Source of the DNA: Tenacibaculum aquimarinum
Lineage (GTDB): Bacteria; Bacteroidota; Bacteroidia; Flavobacteriales; Flavobacteriaceae
Direction: 5' to 3'
Assembly: GCF_022478115.1 (NCBI RefSeq)
Contig: NZ_JAKGSC010000002.1
Coordinates: 433,788-497,787 of the forward strand
Length of the DNA: 64,000 nucleotides
Shown: positions 17,667-25,417 of the stretch, piece by piece
Layout: each line of letters starts with the position of its first letter
Position numbering within the stretch: position 1 is the first letter of the stretch
Notes under the pieces: model-generated
Told to the model about the DNA's origin: nothing
The model's database searches: none
Seen by the model: the letters and a program-made list of their open reading frames with translations, nothing else
Position numbers and translations under genes: made by a program

Positions 17667-18725
17667 TTAATTTTTAGGAGGAGTACCTTTTCCTAAGGTA
17701 CCTTCTTTAAACCAAACCTCTGCATAACTTCCATTAGCAAATTGTTTTGCAATATCCCCATTATAGGTATCAGAACCTGTACTCCAAACCATATTATCTT
17801 CTGGTTTTTTTCCGTTAGTTTGATTATAAGCTCCTTGTTTAAAATTCTGTAATTCACCTGCATAAGCACTTTCACGCTCTAAACCATCACGACCAATTGA
17901 TGCATATAATCTTTTAATTTGTTCTGGTAACTCTTTAGTAAATTCAGACTTTATTAAACTTTTTGTAAAAGTTTTAGTTTCGTGTCCTTTACTTGTAAAT
18001 GTAAGGTACATAATTCCTTTATATACATTTACCTCATAACTAAACTCTTCACCTAAAGCAATTCCATCTTTAGGTTCTTCCGGGTAAGTATTAGGAGTTT
18101 CTCCAATTACAGAAAAATCATCTCCCCAAACTGCTGTAGAAAAATCCCATCTTCCAGAATTATCTTCTCCGGCTGTATTAATTTCATAATTCCAAAAAAC
18201 AGAACCTTTAGTGTGTACTGGAAATTTTTTATAATAGATTTTTAATGGTTCATTTTCATGTCCTTCTGTACCATGAATTTGCCCAACAACTACTGAATAT
18301 GAAGCAGCAACTCTTGCATCTCCAGAAGTAGAAACATGTTGTACCTTAAGTGTACCTGTTAATTTTCCTCCTTCCATGGTTTTCCAATGCTTCTTCTGCC
18401 CCATTTCCGTTCTTGTATTACTAGAGGTTCTAGAAGTTGTACCTGAATTAGGTGTTTTATATACTACCCAATCTTCTTTTCCATCATTTTCTACATAGAA
18501 AAAACCATTATGCTCTACTTTTACTAAATCTTTTATTTTTGTACCATCTCCACAAAGAATACTCCACTCATTCATAAATGGTAAAACATCACTTGGATAT
18601 TTAACTGCAGTTTCTTTTCCAGAAACCTCTGTTTTTATATTTGTTTTAGAATTCTTTTTACAAGCAACTATAGCTGTGAAAATAAATACTGTAAATATTA
18701 TTTTTTTCATTTTTATTGATTTCAT
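17667..18725 (-). CDS. PL7-family alginate lyase, lipoprotein
   Basis: 352 aa from ATG at 18725; a second ATG at 18710 (MKKII) is equally possible. The lipobox is IVAC (Cys22) followed by KKN. PL7 signatures are RTEMGQ (105-110), QIH (149-151) and FKQGAYNQ (295-302). The spacing and extra loops differ from the PL7 at 383-1309, so the two belong to different PL7 subgroups and probably differ in mode of attack or M/G preference. It is 26 bp downstream of the PL6 gene and should be transcribed from the same operator-controlled promoter. Anchoring keeps the enzyme at the cell envelope. Confidence 0.92.
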   Translation of the reverse strand: MKSIKMKKIIFTVFIFTAIVACKKNSKTNIKTEVSGKETAVKYPSDVLPFMNEWSILCGDGTKIKDLVKVEHNGFFYVENDGKEDWVVYKTPNSGTTSRTSSNTRTEMGQKKHWKTMEGGKLTGTLKVQHVSTSGDARVAASYSVVVGQIHGTEGHENEPLKIYYKKFPVHTKGSVFWNYEINTAGEDNSGRWDFSTAVWGDDFSVIGETPNTYPEEPKDGIALGEEFSYEVNVYKGIMYLTFTSKGHETKTFTKSLIKSEFTKELPEQIKRLYASIGRDGLERESAYAGELQNFKQGAYNQTNGKKPEDNMVWSTGSDTYNGDIAKQFANGSYAEVWFKEGTLGKGTPPKN

Positions 18726-18751
18726 CTTTAAATAATCTTTTTAGAATAAGA

Positions 18752-21058
18752 TTAATACATTAACTTTTGAACTAAATTTTCTTCAGTTTTTATTTGTCCT
18801 GAATTAACTATGTTATTTTCAGACTCAACATTATTTTTTGCTCCCCATAAAATTGAAACAAACTGAACTTTGTTATTCTTAAAGATATTTTTAGTGATAT
18901 TTACATTGTGAATCCCATTATGATTTAAAAGCCTTCTATTTTTTTCTTTTGAAGCACAGTTAGTAAATATGCTATTTTTAATTAGAAGATTTCCTCCAAT
19001 TGTAGACTCATCATAACCTCCTCTATAATAATCTACCACGTTTTGTTTTACGTTTGTAAACTGGCAGTTATCTATAGTTAAATATTCTGTGTTATAATCT
19101 CCTCTATCGTTAGTTTCTTCTGATAATTCGATTCCGTTTTCACAGTTTGAAATAGAAGTGTTTTTAAACGTAATTTCTTCAGAAAATGATTGTTTGTATA
19201 CTTTTAAAGCATAGTTGAAATTACTGATTTCAGAATCTACAACTTCTAATCCAAAATGATTAAACATGTTTTCTTTTAAACTTGCAAAAGCATAATTTGT
19301 AGAATTACCTTTTAACTTAATATTCTTCAATGTTAACTTTCCATAAGGTTGAAGAGAAAAAGCTGGAGTATTTGCTGCTCCGTTATATGCAATTTCTGAT
19401 TTTCCTTTAGATTGAACTGTTATAGACTTATTAATTACCAATGAATTTGAAATCTGATAAATACCAGGATTTAAGTCAATAACATCTCCACTTGCTGCTT
19501 CTTTAAGCTTTGCAACTAATTCTGTTGCATTAGATACTGTATGAGTATTAGGTTCTTTAGCTTCAACTACATTTGAATACCAAGTTGCACCATATTTAGA
19601 TTTGTCTAATAAGTCTAAATTGATGTTTCCTGAGTTTAAAATTGCGCCTATTTGATTTGAGTCATCTCTCGATTTCCCTAACAAATCTTTATTAATAGTT
19701 TCAAAATCGAATCCACTATATGTTTCCACATCACCAAAACCTGCTGTTGGAACCGAAATACCTGTTCCTATATCAGTTAATGTTAATTCTTTTGAAATTA
19801 AACCATGGCTGTTTGCAATAGCAACACCATTATTATCTATAATATTACCTGCAAATGTTACTCCATCAGCTTTATCGTGCTCGATAATTGGATTTGCATC
19901 ACCTACTGAATTATAAACAACATTATTTACAACCTCTGTTCTTAATGGTCTTGCAGATCTAATTTCAGATTTAGGTAATACATCTGCTTGCGCAATGTTT
20001 GTACCTACACCAAATTGAAAAGGTGAATCTGAATCGACAAACGTATTATAAGCAACAACAACATCTGTTACTTGGTTATAACGGTTTAAAGGCGATTTTG
20101 GAATTCCGTTCATAATAGCAATCGGACTTCTAAAATTCTTTCCTTTTATTTTGTAAAACAGATTATTTATTACCCAATGACCAGTGTTAATAATTCTAAT
20201 TCCTCCATATTGGTCGTTTACACCATCACCTATAAAATAGTTACCATCTACAGTAACGTAATTACCATGACGCGTTACTACAGATCCTTCACTCTTATAG
20301 AATACGTTATTTTTTATAATGTTAAAATTGGTCTTACTTGAAATAATTTCAACCTCACCATTACACTCTTCAAATAAGTTATTTGCAATTAAAGTATTAC
20401 TTGGAGACATTGATGTAAAACTGCTTCCTAATTGAATAGTTTCTCCTCTTGCTCCACCTTTTCTAGGTCTTGGTCCAAAGTGATTATTTACAATTTTATG
20501 GTAATTTCTTATACTTTGGTTTCCTTTTAAATCTACTCTAACTGTTGGCCCACCATTTGTTTTTCCGGCAATGTAAGAGTTACTTAACTCATTATGTTTA
20601 CCGTAAAACTGTACCCAAAGATTGTCTTGGTCTCGCTCTAAATTATTGTAATCTAAAATTACACAGTTGGTAACTTTAGAATGATTTGCCACGTCTTTTT
20701 CACTAGTTCTAAAAGCAATTACATTTGTTTTGGGCGAATGTCCGTTTCTAAAGAATAGTCCATCTACTTCTAAATAATTTCCGCTAATTTCTAAGCTAGA
20801 AGTTCCTTCAATAAAAACCTCTCCTGCTTTCTCTGCGCTTAAAGTAATTGGTTTATCTTCAGTTCCTTCTCCTACAAATTTTATTTCTAAGTCTTTATAG
20901 GTTCCATTAGCTAATACAATTTTATCTCCAGGTTTGGAGTTTTTAATTGCATCATTTAACTCATTAATATTAGAAACTAATACACTGTTAACCCCTTCTT
21001 TACATGAATGTAAAAAACTTGTAAAAACTAATAAAAGTATTAAAAAATTTGACCTCAT
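18752..21058 (-). CDS. PL6-family alginate lyase, two-domain lipoprotein
   Basis: 768 aa. The lipobox is LHSC (Cys19) followed by KEG. The first half is a right-handed parallel beta-helix of the chondroitinase B/PL6 type, with the probable catalytic Lys242 (ISSKTN) and Arg263 (VTRHG) and acidic calcium ligands near Glu235/Glu237. A second beta-helix begins at about residue 505 (NATELVAKLKEAASGDVIDL) and runs to the C-terminus, as in the longer PL6 enzymes. PL6 members cleave MG or polyguluronate bonds by beta-elimination. It is the first gene of the PL6-PL7 operon, 16 bp from its operator. Confidence 0.93.
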   Translation of the reverse strand: MRSNFLILLLVFTSFLHSCKEGVNSVLVSNINELNDAIKNSKPGDKIVLANGTYKDLEIKFVGEGTEDKPITLSAEKAGEVFIEGTSSLEISGNYLEVDGLFFRNGHSPKTNVIAFRTSEKDVANHSKVTNCVILDYNNLERDQDNLWVQFYGKHNELSNSYIAGKTNGGPTVRVDLKGNQSIRNYHKIVNNHFGPRPRKGGARGETIQLGSSFTSMSPSNTLIANNLFEECNGEVEIISSKTNFNIIKNNVFYKSEGSVVTRHGNYVTVDGNYFIGDGVNDQYGGIRIINTGHWVINNLFYKIKGKNFRSPIAIMNGIPKSPLNRYNQVTDVVVAYNTFVDSDSPFQFGVGTNIAQADVLPKSEIRSARPLRTEVVNNVVYNSVGDANPIIEHDKADGVTFAGNIIDNNGVAIANSHGLISKELTLTDIGTGISVPTAGFGDVETYSGFDFETINKDLLGKSRDDSNQIGAILNSGNINLDLLDKSKYGATWYSNVVEAKEPNTHTVSNATELVAKLKEAASGDVIDLNPGIYQISNSLVINKSITVQSKGKSEIAYNGAANTPAFSLQPYGKLTLKNIKLKGNSTNYAFASLKENMFNHFGLEVVDSEISNFNYALKVYKQSFSEEITFKNTSISNCENGIELSEETNDRGDYNTEYLTIDNCQFTNVKQNVVDYYRGGYDESTIGGNLLIKNSIFTNCASKEKNRRLLNHNGIHNVNITKNIFKNNKVQFVSILWGAKNNVESENNIVNSGQIKTEENLVQKLMY

Positions 21059-21074
21059 AAATATAATCTTAAAA

Positions 21075-21104
21075 TTGGTTTACCAAACTGGTTTACCAAA
21101 AGTA
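21075..21104 (-). promoter_or_regulatory. Double operator and -7 box of the PL6-PL7 operon
   Basis: TTGGTTTACCAA (21075-21086) and CTGGTTTACCAA (21088-21099) start 13 bp apart. The minus-strand -7 box TACTTTTG (21097-21104) shares three bases with the outer copy. The architecture matches the other promoters of the locus. Confidence 0.7.
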
Positions 21105-21196
21105 GTGATTTTAAATGAAATAAATTTATTTTAAGAAGAATAGTATTATAATTTAGTTAAAAGAAAAATTAAACTATAATTTTCAAGGAATACAAA

Positions 21197-21610
21197 TTAC
21201 AAAAAACTCTGTAAAGCCAACTCATAGCTTTTTAAGCCAAAACCTGTAATAATACCCTTTACATTTGGAGCAATAAAACTTTTGTTTCTAAACTCCTCAC
21301 GCGCATGTACATTTGAGATATGCACTTCAATAACTGGGGTTTCTATTGCTTTTATTGCATCTGCAATACCTACCGAAGTATGTGTGTAAGCTGCTGCATT
21401 TAAAATAACACCATCAAAAGTAAAACCAACTTCGTGGAGCTTATCAATTAGCTCTCCCTCTATATTAGACTGGAAATACTGAATTGTTATTTCTTTATAT
21501 TTTTCTTGAAGCGTTTTAAGATAGTCTTCAAAGGAATTATCTCCATAAATTCCTGGCTCTCTTTTACCAAGTAAGTTTAAATTTGGTCCGTTTAAAATTA
21601 GTAATTTCAT
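21197..21610 (-). CDS. aroQ: Type II 3-dehydroquinate dehydratase
   Basis: 137 aa, the usual type II length. It converts 3-dehydroquinate to 3-dehydroshikimate in the shikimate pathway as a cytoplasmic dodecamer. Visible active-site residues are Arg17 and Tyr22 (KREPGIYG), Asn71 (NAAAYTHTS), and Glu95/His97 with His102 (EVHISNVHAREEF). It marks the border between the alginate locus and core genes, with no sign of co-regulation with its neighbours. Confidence 0.96.
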   Translation of the reverse strand: MKLLILNGPNLNLLGKREPGIYGDNSFEDYLKTLQEKYKEITIQYFQSNIEGELIDKLHEVGFTFDGVILNAAAYTHTSVGIADAIKAIETPVIEVHISNVHAREEFRNKSFIAPNVKGIITGFGLKSYELALQSFL

Positions 21611-21621
21611 AATTTTTGAAA

Positions 21622-21651
21622 ATAAAAAACGGAAGTTAAAAAACTTCCGTT
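21622..21651 (-). terminator. Terminator after the first small OMP gene
   Basis: Perfect 10-bp arms AACGGAAGTT and AACTTCCGTT with a 4-nt loop. On the minus strand a U-run follows. It lies between the OMP stop codon (21676) and the aroQ start. Confidence 0.8.
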
Positions 21652-21675
21652 AAATTGTTAAATATTTTTTACAAA

Positions 21676-22164
21676 CTATAACCTCATCATTACTCCTAAA
21701 CCAAAGTAAGCAAATGTTGGTTGCTCTTTTTTTATACCTGTATAAAAAAGATTAAAGTTAATAGATTCGTTAATATTATACCCTACAATTGGTTTAAAAT
21801 AAAAACCTCCAGCATCTCCACTTGGAGATAAACCTATTGCATATCCAACATCTCCACCCATAAAAAAGCTATCGCTATCATTGCTAAAACGAACAGAACC
21901 AGCTATTGGAATATACATTTTATCTTCTGGAGAAACACCATTGTTTTCTTCTCCTGAAAAATATACCAAACCTGTTGCAGCTCCTAAACTTATTTGATCT
22001 GTAACTTCATATAAATAATTAGCATCTAAACCAAAAGCGATAGAAAATTTATCTTCCAAATTACCTGTTGGCAAACCTCCATTAATACCTATACCAATAC
22101 TACTATATTGTGCAGTAGCATTTAAAGACAATACAATTGTAGCTAAAAATAATATTTTTTTCAT
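21676..22164 (-). CDS. Small outer-membrane beta-barrel protein
   Basis: 162 aa with a signal peptide ending NATAQ. Alternating hydrophobic/polar strands and short turns (IGIGINGGLPTGNLEDKFSIAFGLDANYLYEV), with a C-terminal aromatic strand (FAYFGLGVMMRL), fit the 8-stranded outer-membrane beta-barrel superfamily. It is similar to the protein at 22917-23390 (both share the PTGxxE-F-GLDANYL pattern). No specific function is recognised. It has its own -7 box (22189-22196) and terminator, so it is probably monocistronic. Confidence 0.75.
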   Translation of the reverse strand: MKKILFLATIVLSLNATAQYSSIGIGINGGLPTGNLEDKFSIAFGLDANYLYEVTDQISLGAATGLVYFSGEENNGVSPEDKMYIPIAGSVRFSNDSDSFFMGGDVGYAIGLSPSGDAGGFYFKPIVGYNINESINFNLFYTGIKKEQPTFAYFGLGVMMRL

Positions 22165-22188
22165 AATTTTTTACTTAATAAATTTAAG

Positions 22189-22196
22189 CAAATATA
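22189..22196 (-). promoter_or_regulatory. -7 box TATATTTG
   Basis: A perfect match to TAnnTTTG on the minus strand, 24 bp before the start codon of the OMP gene at 22164. Confidence 0.55.
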
Positions 22197-22229
22197 TAAA
22201 ATACTTACTAAAGACATTCTTTTAAACAC

Positions 22230-22263
22230 AAAAAAAAGGGAAGCAAAAACTGCCTCCCTTTTT
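22230..22263 (-). terminator. Terminator after the second small OMP gene
   Basis: Arms AAAAAGGGAAGCA and TGCCTCCCTTTTT with an AAAAC loop and one mismatch, flanked by A and T runs. It is closely similar in sequence to the terminator at 22865. Confidence 0.8.
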
Positions 22264-22281
22264 ATTATTTTAAGATTCTGT

Positions 22282-22779
22282 TTAGAAAAATAAAGAGAAA
22301 CCTATTAATCCTTGAAATACACCATCTTGATCATCTAAACCAACGTTGTATCTTACTGAAGGCTTAACGCTTACGTTATCAGCTACGAACCATGCATAAC
22401 CAGCTTGTAAACCTAACCATTTAAGATCTGATCCAGTATCTCCTGTAAAATCTACACTTACCGGAAATGCACCATCGATATAATACTCTGCCCCTACTTT
22501 ATAAGCAAACGCGTCTGCAAAACCATTGTCTGCATAACCTAAACCAGCTTTTACAGCAAGGTTATCCATAACAAAATAACCACCATCTAAACCAATAGAC
22601 CAAGTTGTATTACCATCTGCAGAAGCTAAAGAAAATGAAGTGTTACCAGTACTAGTAGAACCAGTGTTAGCTTCAATTACCCATTTACCTTTAGAAGTTG
22701 CAGTTACTCCTTCTTTTTCTTGTGCATTAGCTGTAAAAGCAACAGCAACCATAGCAATACTTAATAATAATTTTTTCAT
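22282..22779 (-). CDS. Small outer-membrane beta-barrel protein
   Basis: 165 aa with a signal peptide ending FTANAQ. A run of amphipathic strands (WSIGLDGGYFVMDNLAVKAG, WLGLQAGYAWFVADNVSVKPS) ends in Phe-Phe, typical of porin-like outer-membrane proteins of the OmpW/OmpA-barrel type. It differs from its two neighbours in strand sequence but shares size, signal peptide and gene layout. Function unknown. Its -7 box is at 22811-22818. Confidence 0.75.
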   Translation of the reverse strand: MKKLLLSIAMVAVAFTANAQEKEGVTATSKGKWVIEANTGSTSTGNTSFSLASADGNTTWSIGLDGGYFVMDNLAVKAGLGYADNGFADAFAYKVGAEYYIDGAFPVSVDFTGDTGSDLKWLGLQAGYAWFVADNVSVKPSVRYNVGLDDQDGVFQGLIGFSLFF

Positions 22780-22810
22780 AATAAATAGTTTGTTTTATTT
22801 TTTGAGAGCG

Positions 22811-22818
22811 CAAAAATA
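22811..22818 (-). promoter_or_regulatory. -7 box TATTTTTG
   Basis: A minus-strand match to TAnnTTTG, 31 bp before the start codon at 22779. Confidence 0.5.
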
Positions 22819-22864
22819 ACAGACTTTTTATATCTACAAAACATTTTTAGTAAATTTATTTCAT

Positions 22865-22898
22865 AAAAAAAAAGGGAAGCAAAATTGCTTCCCTTTTA
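22865..22898 (-). terminator. Terminator after the third small OMP gene
   Basis: Perfect arms AAAAGGGAAGCAA and TTGCTTCCCTTTT with a 2-nt loop inside long A runs. It lies 18 bp beyond the stop codon at 22917. Confidence 0.85.
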
Positions 22899-22916
22899 AA
22901 AAAAAATGTTTGAATA

Positions 22917-23390
22917 TTATAATGCAAACATTGCTCCTAAACCAAAAAATGAAAGATCTCCCATTCCTGAATAACTCGCTTGTAACATTACTTTATCACT
23001 AATATCATAACCTACCATTGGTCTCCAATAAAACTCACCACCTTCAGCGTTAGAAACACCAATTGCGTATCCTAAATCAGCACCTAAAGTAAACTCATCA
23101 GAAGCGTTAAAACGACCAGCAGCAGCTAATGGCATAAAACCTGTACTTGGAAACTCAACAGCACCAACTGTCTCACCAAAAAAATTGATGTAAGAAACTG
23201 ATGGCCCAATTTGAAATCCTTCTGAAACATCAAATAAATAATTAGCTTCAACGCCAATACCAAAAGAAGATATTTCTCCAAAGTCACCAGTTGGAAGAGC
23301 AGCATTAACACCAAGGTTAAATTTTCCGTCTTGTGCTGTAGCTGCAAATGTAAATGCAACTAAAGCAATACTTAACAATAGTTTTTTCAT
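22917..23390 (-). CDS. Small outer-membrane beta-barrel protein
   Basis: 157 aa with a signal peptide ending FAATAQ. The strand pattern (FNLGVNAALPTGDFGEISSFGIGVEANYLFDV) is close to that of the protein at 21676-22164, so these two are paralogues. The C-terminus FFGLGAMFAL is a typical barrel-closing strand. A -7 box TAAGTTTG is at 23441-23448. Function unknown; the trio may be structural or stress-related envelope proteins. Confidence 0.75.
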   Translation of the reverse strand: MKKLLLSIALVAFTFAATAQDGKFNLGVNAALPTGDFGEISSFGIGVEANYLFDVSEGFQIGPSVSYINFFGETVGAVEFPSTGFMPLAAAGRFNASDEFTLGADLGYAIGVSNAEGGEFYWRPMVGYDISDKVMLQASYSGMGDLSFFGLGAMFAL

Positions 23391-23440
23391 AATAATATAA
23401 TTTTAGTTAAAAATTCAAGACGAATTTAAAAACAAAAAAT

Positions 23441-23448
23441 CAAACTTA
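23441..23448 (-). promoter_or_regulatory. -7 box TAAGTTTG
   Basis: A minus-strand match to TAnnTTTG, 50 bp before the start codon at 23390. Confidence 0.4.
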
Positions 23449-23535
23449 TCAACAAAAAAATCATATTTGTTAACAACTTTATTAACATTTTATGTTTATA
23501 AAGCGTGTTTTATTATTTGAGTTAATTAAAAAAAT

Positions 23536-23543
23536 TAATTTTG
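23536..23543 (+). promoter_or_regulatory. -7 box TAATTTTG of xerD
   Basis: A perfect -7 box 8 bp before the ATG at 23552, with TTTG at 23516-23519 as a possible -33 element. Transcription would start almost at the start codon, which rules out the longer frame beginning at 23492. Confidence 0.6.
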
Positions 23544-23551
23544 TTATTATA

Positions 23552-24454
23552 ATGAATTGGAAAAACGCCATACAAGATTATCAATTATATTTAAAAATAG
23601 AAAGAGGGCTTTCTAAAAATTCTGTTGAAAATTATGAAAGAGATATAACTAAATTAGTCTCTTTTTTAAATGAAAAAGAAACACACATATCCCCTATTAC
23701 AATTGATAGCCATCTTATACAAGATTTTATTTATCAAATTGCTAAAAAATTAAATCCTAGAAGTCAAGCTCGTATTATATCTGGCTTACGCAGTTTTTTT
23801 GATTATTTAATTTTTGAAGATTACAGAAAAGATAATCCGACTGATTTATTAGAAACTCCAAAGATTGGAAGAAAGCTACCTGACACTTTATCTCATGAAG
23901 AAATTGATGAAATATTAAGTGCAATAGATTTAAGTCATCCGCAAGGAGAAAGAAACCGCGCAATATTAGAAACCATTTATAGCTGTGGCCTGCGTGTTTC
24001 TGAGGTTATAAACTTACAAGTTTCTGACTTGTTTTTTGAAGAAGGCTTTATAAAAGTACTTGGGAAAGGAAATAAGTTTCGTTTTGTTCCAATACATCAA
24101 ACAACACAGAAATATATTTTAAACTATCTTTCTTACATTAGAAACCACATAACACCTTCAAAAAACGAAGAAGATATTGTTTTTTTAAACAGAAGAGGTA
24201 AACGTTTGTCTAGGCAAATGATTTTTATGATTTTAAAAGAACTTGCCTTAAAAGCTAATGTAGAAAAGAAAATAAGTCCACATACTTTACGCCATTCTTT
24301 TGCAACTGAGTTATTAAAAGGTGGTGCCGATTTAAGAGCTGTACAACAAATTCTTGGACACGAAAGCATTACAACTACTGAAATTTATGTGCATTTAGAT
24401 AAGAGTTACTTGGCTGATGTGGTTAATAAATACCACCCAAGAAAGGTTAATTAA
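23552..24454 (+). CDS. xerD: Tyrosine recombinase XerD
   Basis: 300 aa from ATG at 23552 (MNWKNAIQDY), chosen because the promoter lies inside the longer frame. The N-terminal SAM-like core-binding domain spans about 1-95. The catalytic domain shows Arg148 (CGLRVSE), Lys172, His244-x-x-Arg247 (HTLRHSFATELL), His270 (LGHESITTTEIY) and Tyr279. XerD works with XerC to resolve chromosome dimers at dif; XerC and XerD are hard to tell apart in this phylum, and the symbol follows the length and the LGHESITTTEIYVH type. It is divergent from the OMP genes and next to the SRP RNA gene. Confidence 0.93.
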   Translation: MNWKNAIQDYQLYLKIERGLSKNSVENYERDITKLVSFLNEKETHISPITIDSHLIQDFIYQIAKKLNPRSQARIISGLRSFFDYLIFEDYRKDNPTDLLETPKIGRKLPDTLSHEEIDEILSAIDLSHPQGERNRAILETIYSCGLRVSEVINLQVSDLFFEEGFIKVLGKGNKFRFVPIHQTTQKYILNYLSYIRNHITPSKNEEDIVFLNRRGKRLSRQMIFMILKELALKANVEKKISPHTLRHSFATELLKGGADLRAVQQILGHESITTTEIYVHLDKSYLADVVNKYHPRKVN

Positions 24455-24554
24455 ATAATTTTGAAAAAAATGCTTTAAAGATCTAACTCTAATTTAGTAG
24501 TATAATTAGTAGAAAAGTATTGAGAAACTTACTTAAATATAAGGCACAAAAAAT

Positions 24555-24648
24555 GGCAAGCTACCTACATCACACTGCTACAACCTAATACCTTTGCTGC
24601 GTTCCCGCCCTGGAGGATTCAAAGGGAGCTAGTTGTGTAGAACTTGCC
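24555..24648 (-). ncRNA. ffs: Small signal recognition particle RNA (4.5S type)
   Basis: Read on the minus strand, the transcript begins GGCAAG and ends CTTGCC (a closing helix) and contains the conserved SRP domain IV tip, with TCCTCCAGGGCGGGAACGCA at about 24593-24617 including the GGAA-type loop and asymmetric GCAGCA bulge. The length of 94 nt fits the small bacterial form. It is the RNA part of the Ffh-dependent membrane-targeting particle. A -7 box precedes it. The remainder of the 24455-24828 gap shows nothing else. Confidence 0.92.
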
Positions 24649-24652
24649 GAGG

Positions 24653-24660
24653 CAAATTTA
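24653..24660 (-). promoter_or_regulatory. ffs: -7 box TAAATTTG of the SRP RNA gene
   Basis: A perfect -7 box on the minus strand, 4 bp before the predicted 5' end of the RNA, with TTG at 24680-24682 (19-bp spacer) as a possible -33 element. Confidence 0.65.
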
Positions 24661-24794
24661 CAATCTATTTTTTATTTATCAAGCAAAAAAAAAGCAATTT
24701 TTATGTAACATTTTTAACTTATTGAATACTAATTAATTGTTATTGTATTTAACACTTCTTAAAGTTAAAGTAAATAACATGTTAACTAATTAAA

Positions 24795-24802
24795 TATATT
24801 TG
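24795..24802 (+). promoter_or_regulatory. -7 box TATATTTG
   Basis: A perfect match to TAnnTTTG, 26 bp before the start codon of the DUF4199 gene. Confidence 0.5.
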
Positions 24803-24828
24803 TAATTAACTAATCAAAATTTAAAACA

Positions 24829-25350
24829 ATGGAAAATCAAGTAAACAGTAAAAGTATAATTTTAAACTATGGTTTAATTTTAGGTGTTATCGGTAGTATT
24901 GTACACCTTGCATTATGGGCAACAGGTAATTTAATTGAATTAAATTGGGTTAATAGTCTTGTTTGGTTTATTGGATTAATAGCTTTTGTTATTATTGGTA
25001 TTAAGAAATTTAAAGAAGCTAGTGGAGGTTTTATGTCTTGGGGACAAGGAGTAAAAATAGGAATAGGAATTGCTTTAATTAGTGGTGTAGTTTCTGTTAT
25101 ATACACTTTACTTTTTATGAATGTTATAGACCCTGGATTCCAAGATTTAGCAATGGAGGCTCAGCAACAAGCTTGGCTAGATAATGGAATGACTGAAGAA
25201 CAGATAGAAACTTTTACAGAATCTGCAAAAAACTTTCAAGGACCAGGAATGATAGCTGCTTTAATATTAGGAATGTCTGCATTTTTTGGTTTTATAATTT
25301 CTGCAATCACTTCTGCAGTAATGAAAAAAACTGAAGAAGATCAATATTAA
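24829..25350 (+). CDS. DUF4199-family membrane protein
   Basis: 173 aa with four hydrophobic segments (about 12-31, 38-55, 73-97 and 142-165), separated by a polar loop rich in Gln/Glu. The pattern and the SGGFMSWGQGVKIG loop fit DUF4199, a Bacteroidota-specific inner-membrane family of unknown function. In many relatives it precedes a GT2 glycosyltransferase as here, 67 bp upstream, so a role in envelope glycolipid synthesis is possible but unproven. Confidence 0.8.
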   Translation: MENQVNSKSIILNYGLILGVIGSIVHLALWATGNLIELNWVNSLVWFIGLIAFVIIGIKKFKEASGGFMSWGQGVKIGIGIALISGVVSVIYTLLFMNVIDPGFQDLAMEAQQQAWLDNGMTEEQIETFTESAKNFQGPGMIAALILGMSAFFGFIISAITSAVMKKTEEDQY

Positions 25351-25417
25351 TATTAGTTTAAGAAGTAATTTGCTATAATTTGAATATTTTAGCAAATTAA
25401 TAAACAAAAAATATAGT

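Noticed and set aside
23492..23551. N-terminal extension of XerD from 23492
   Set aside because: The -7 box lies inside it, and the MNWK start aligns with the XerC/D family length.
24555..24648. Considered tmRNA or 6S RNA
   Set aside because: The GGAA-type loop with GCAGCA and short closing helix identify SRP RNA. The size is too small for tmRNA.
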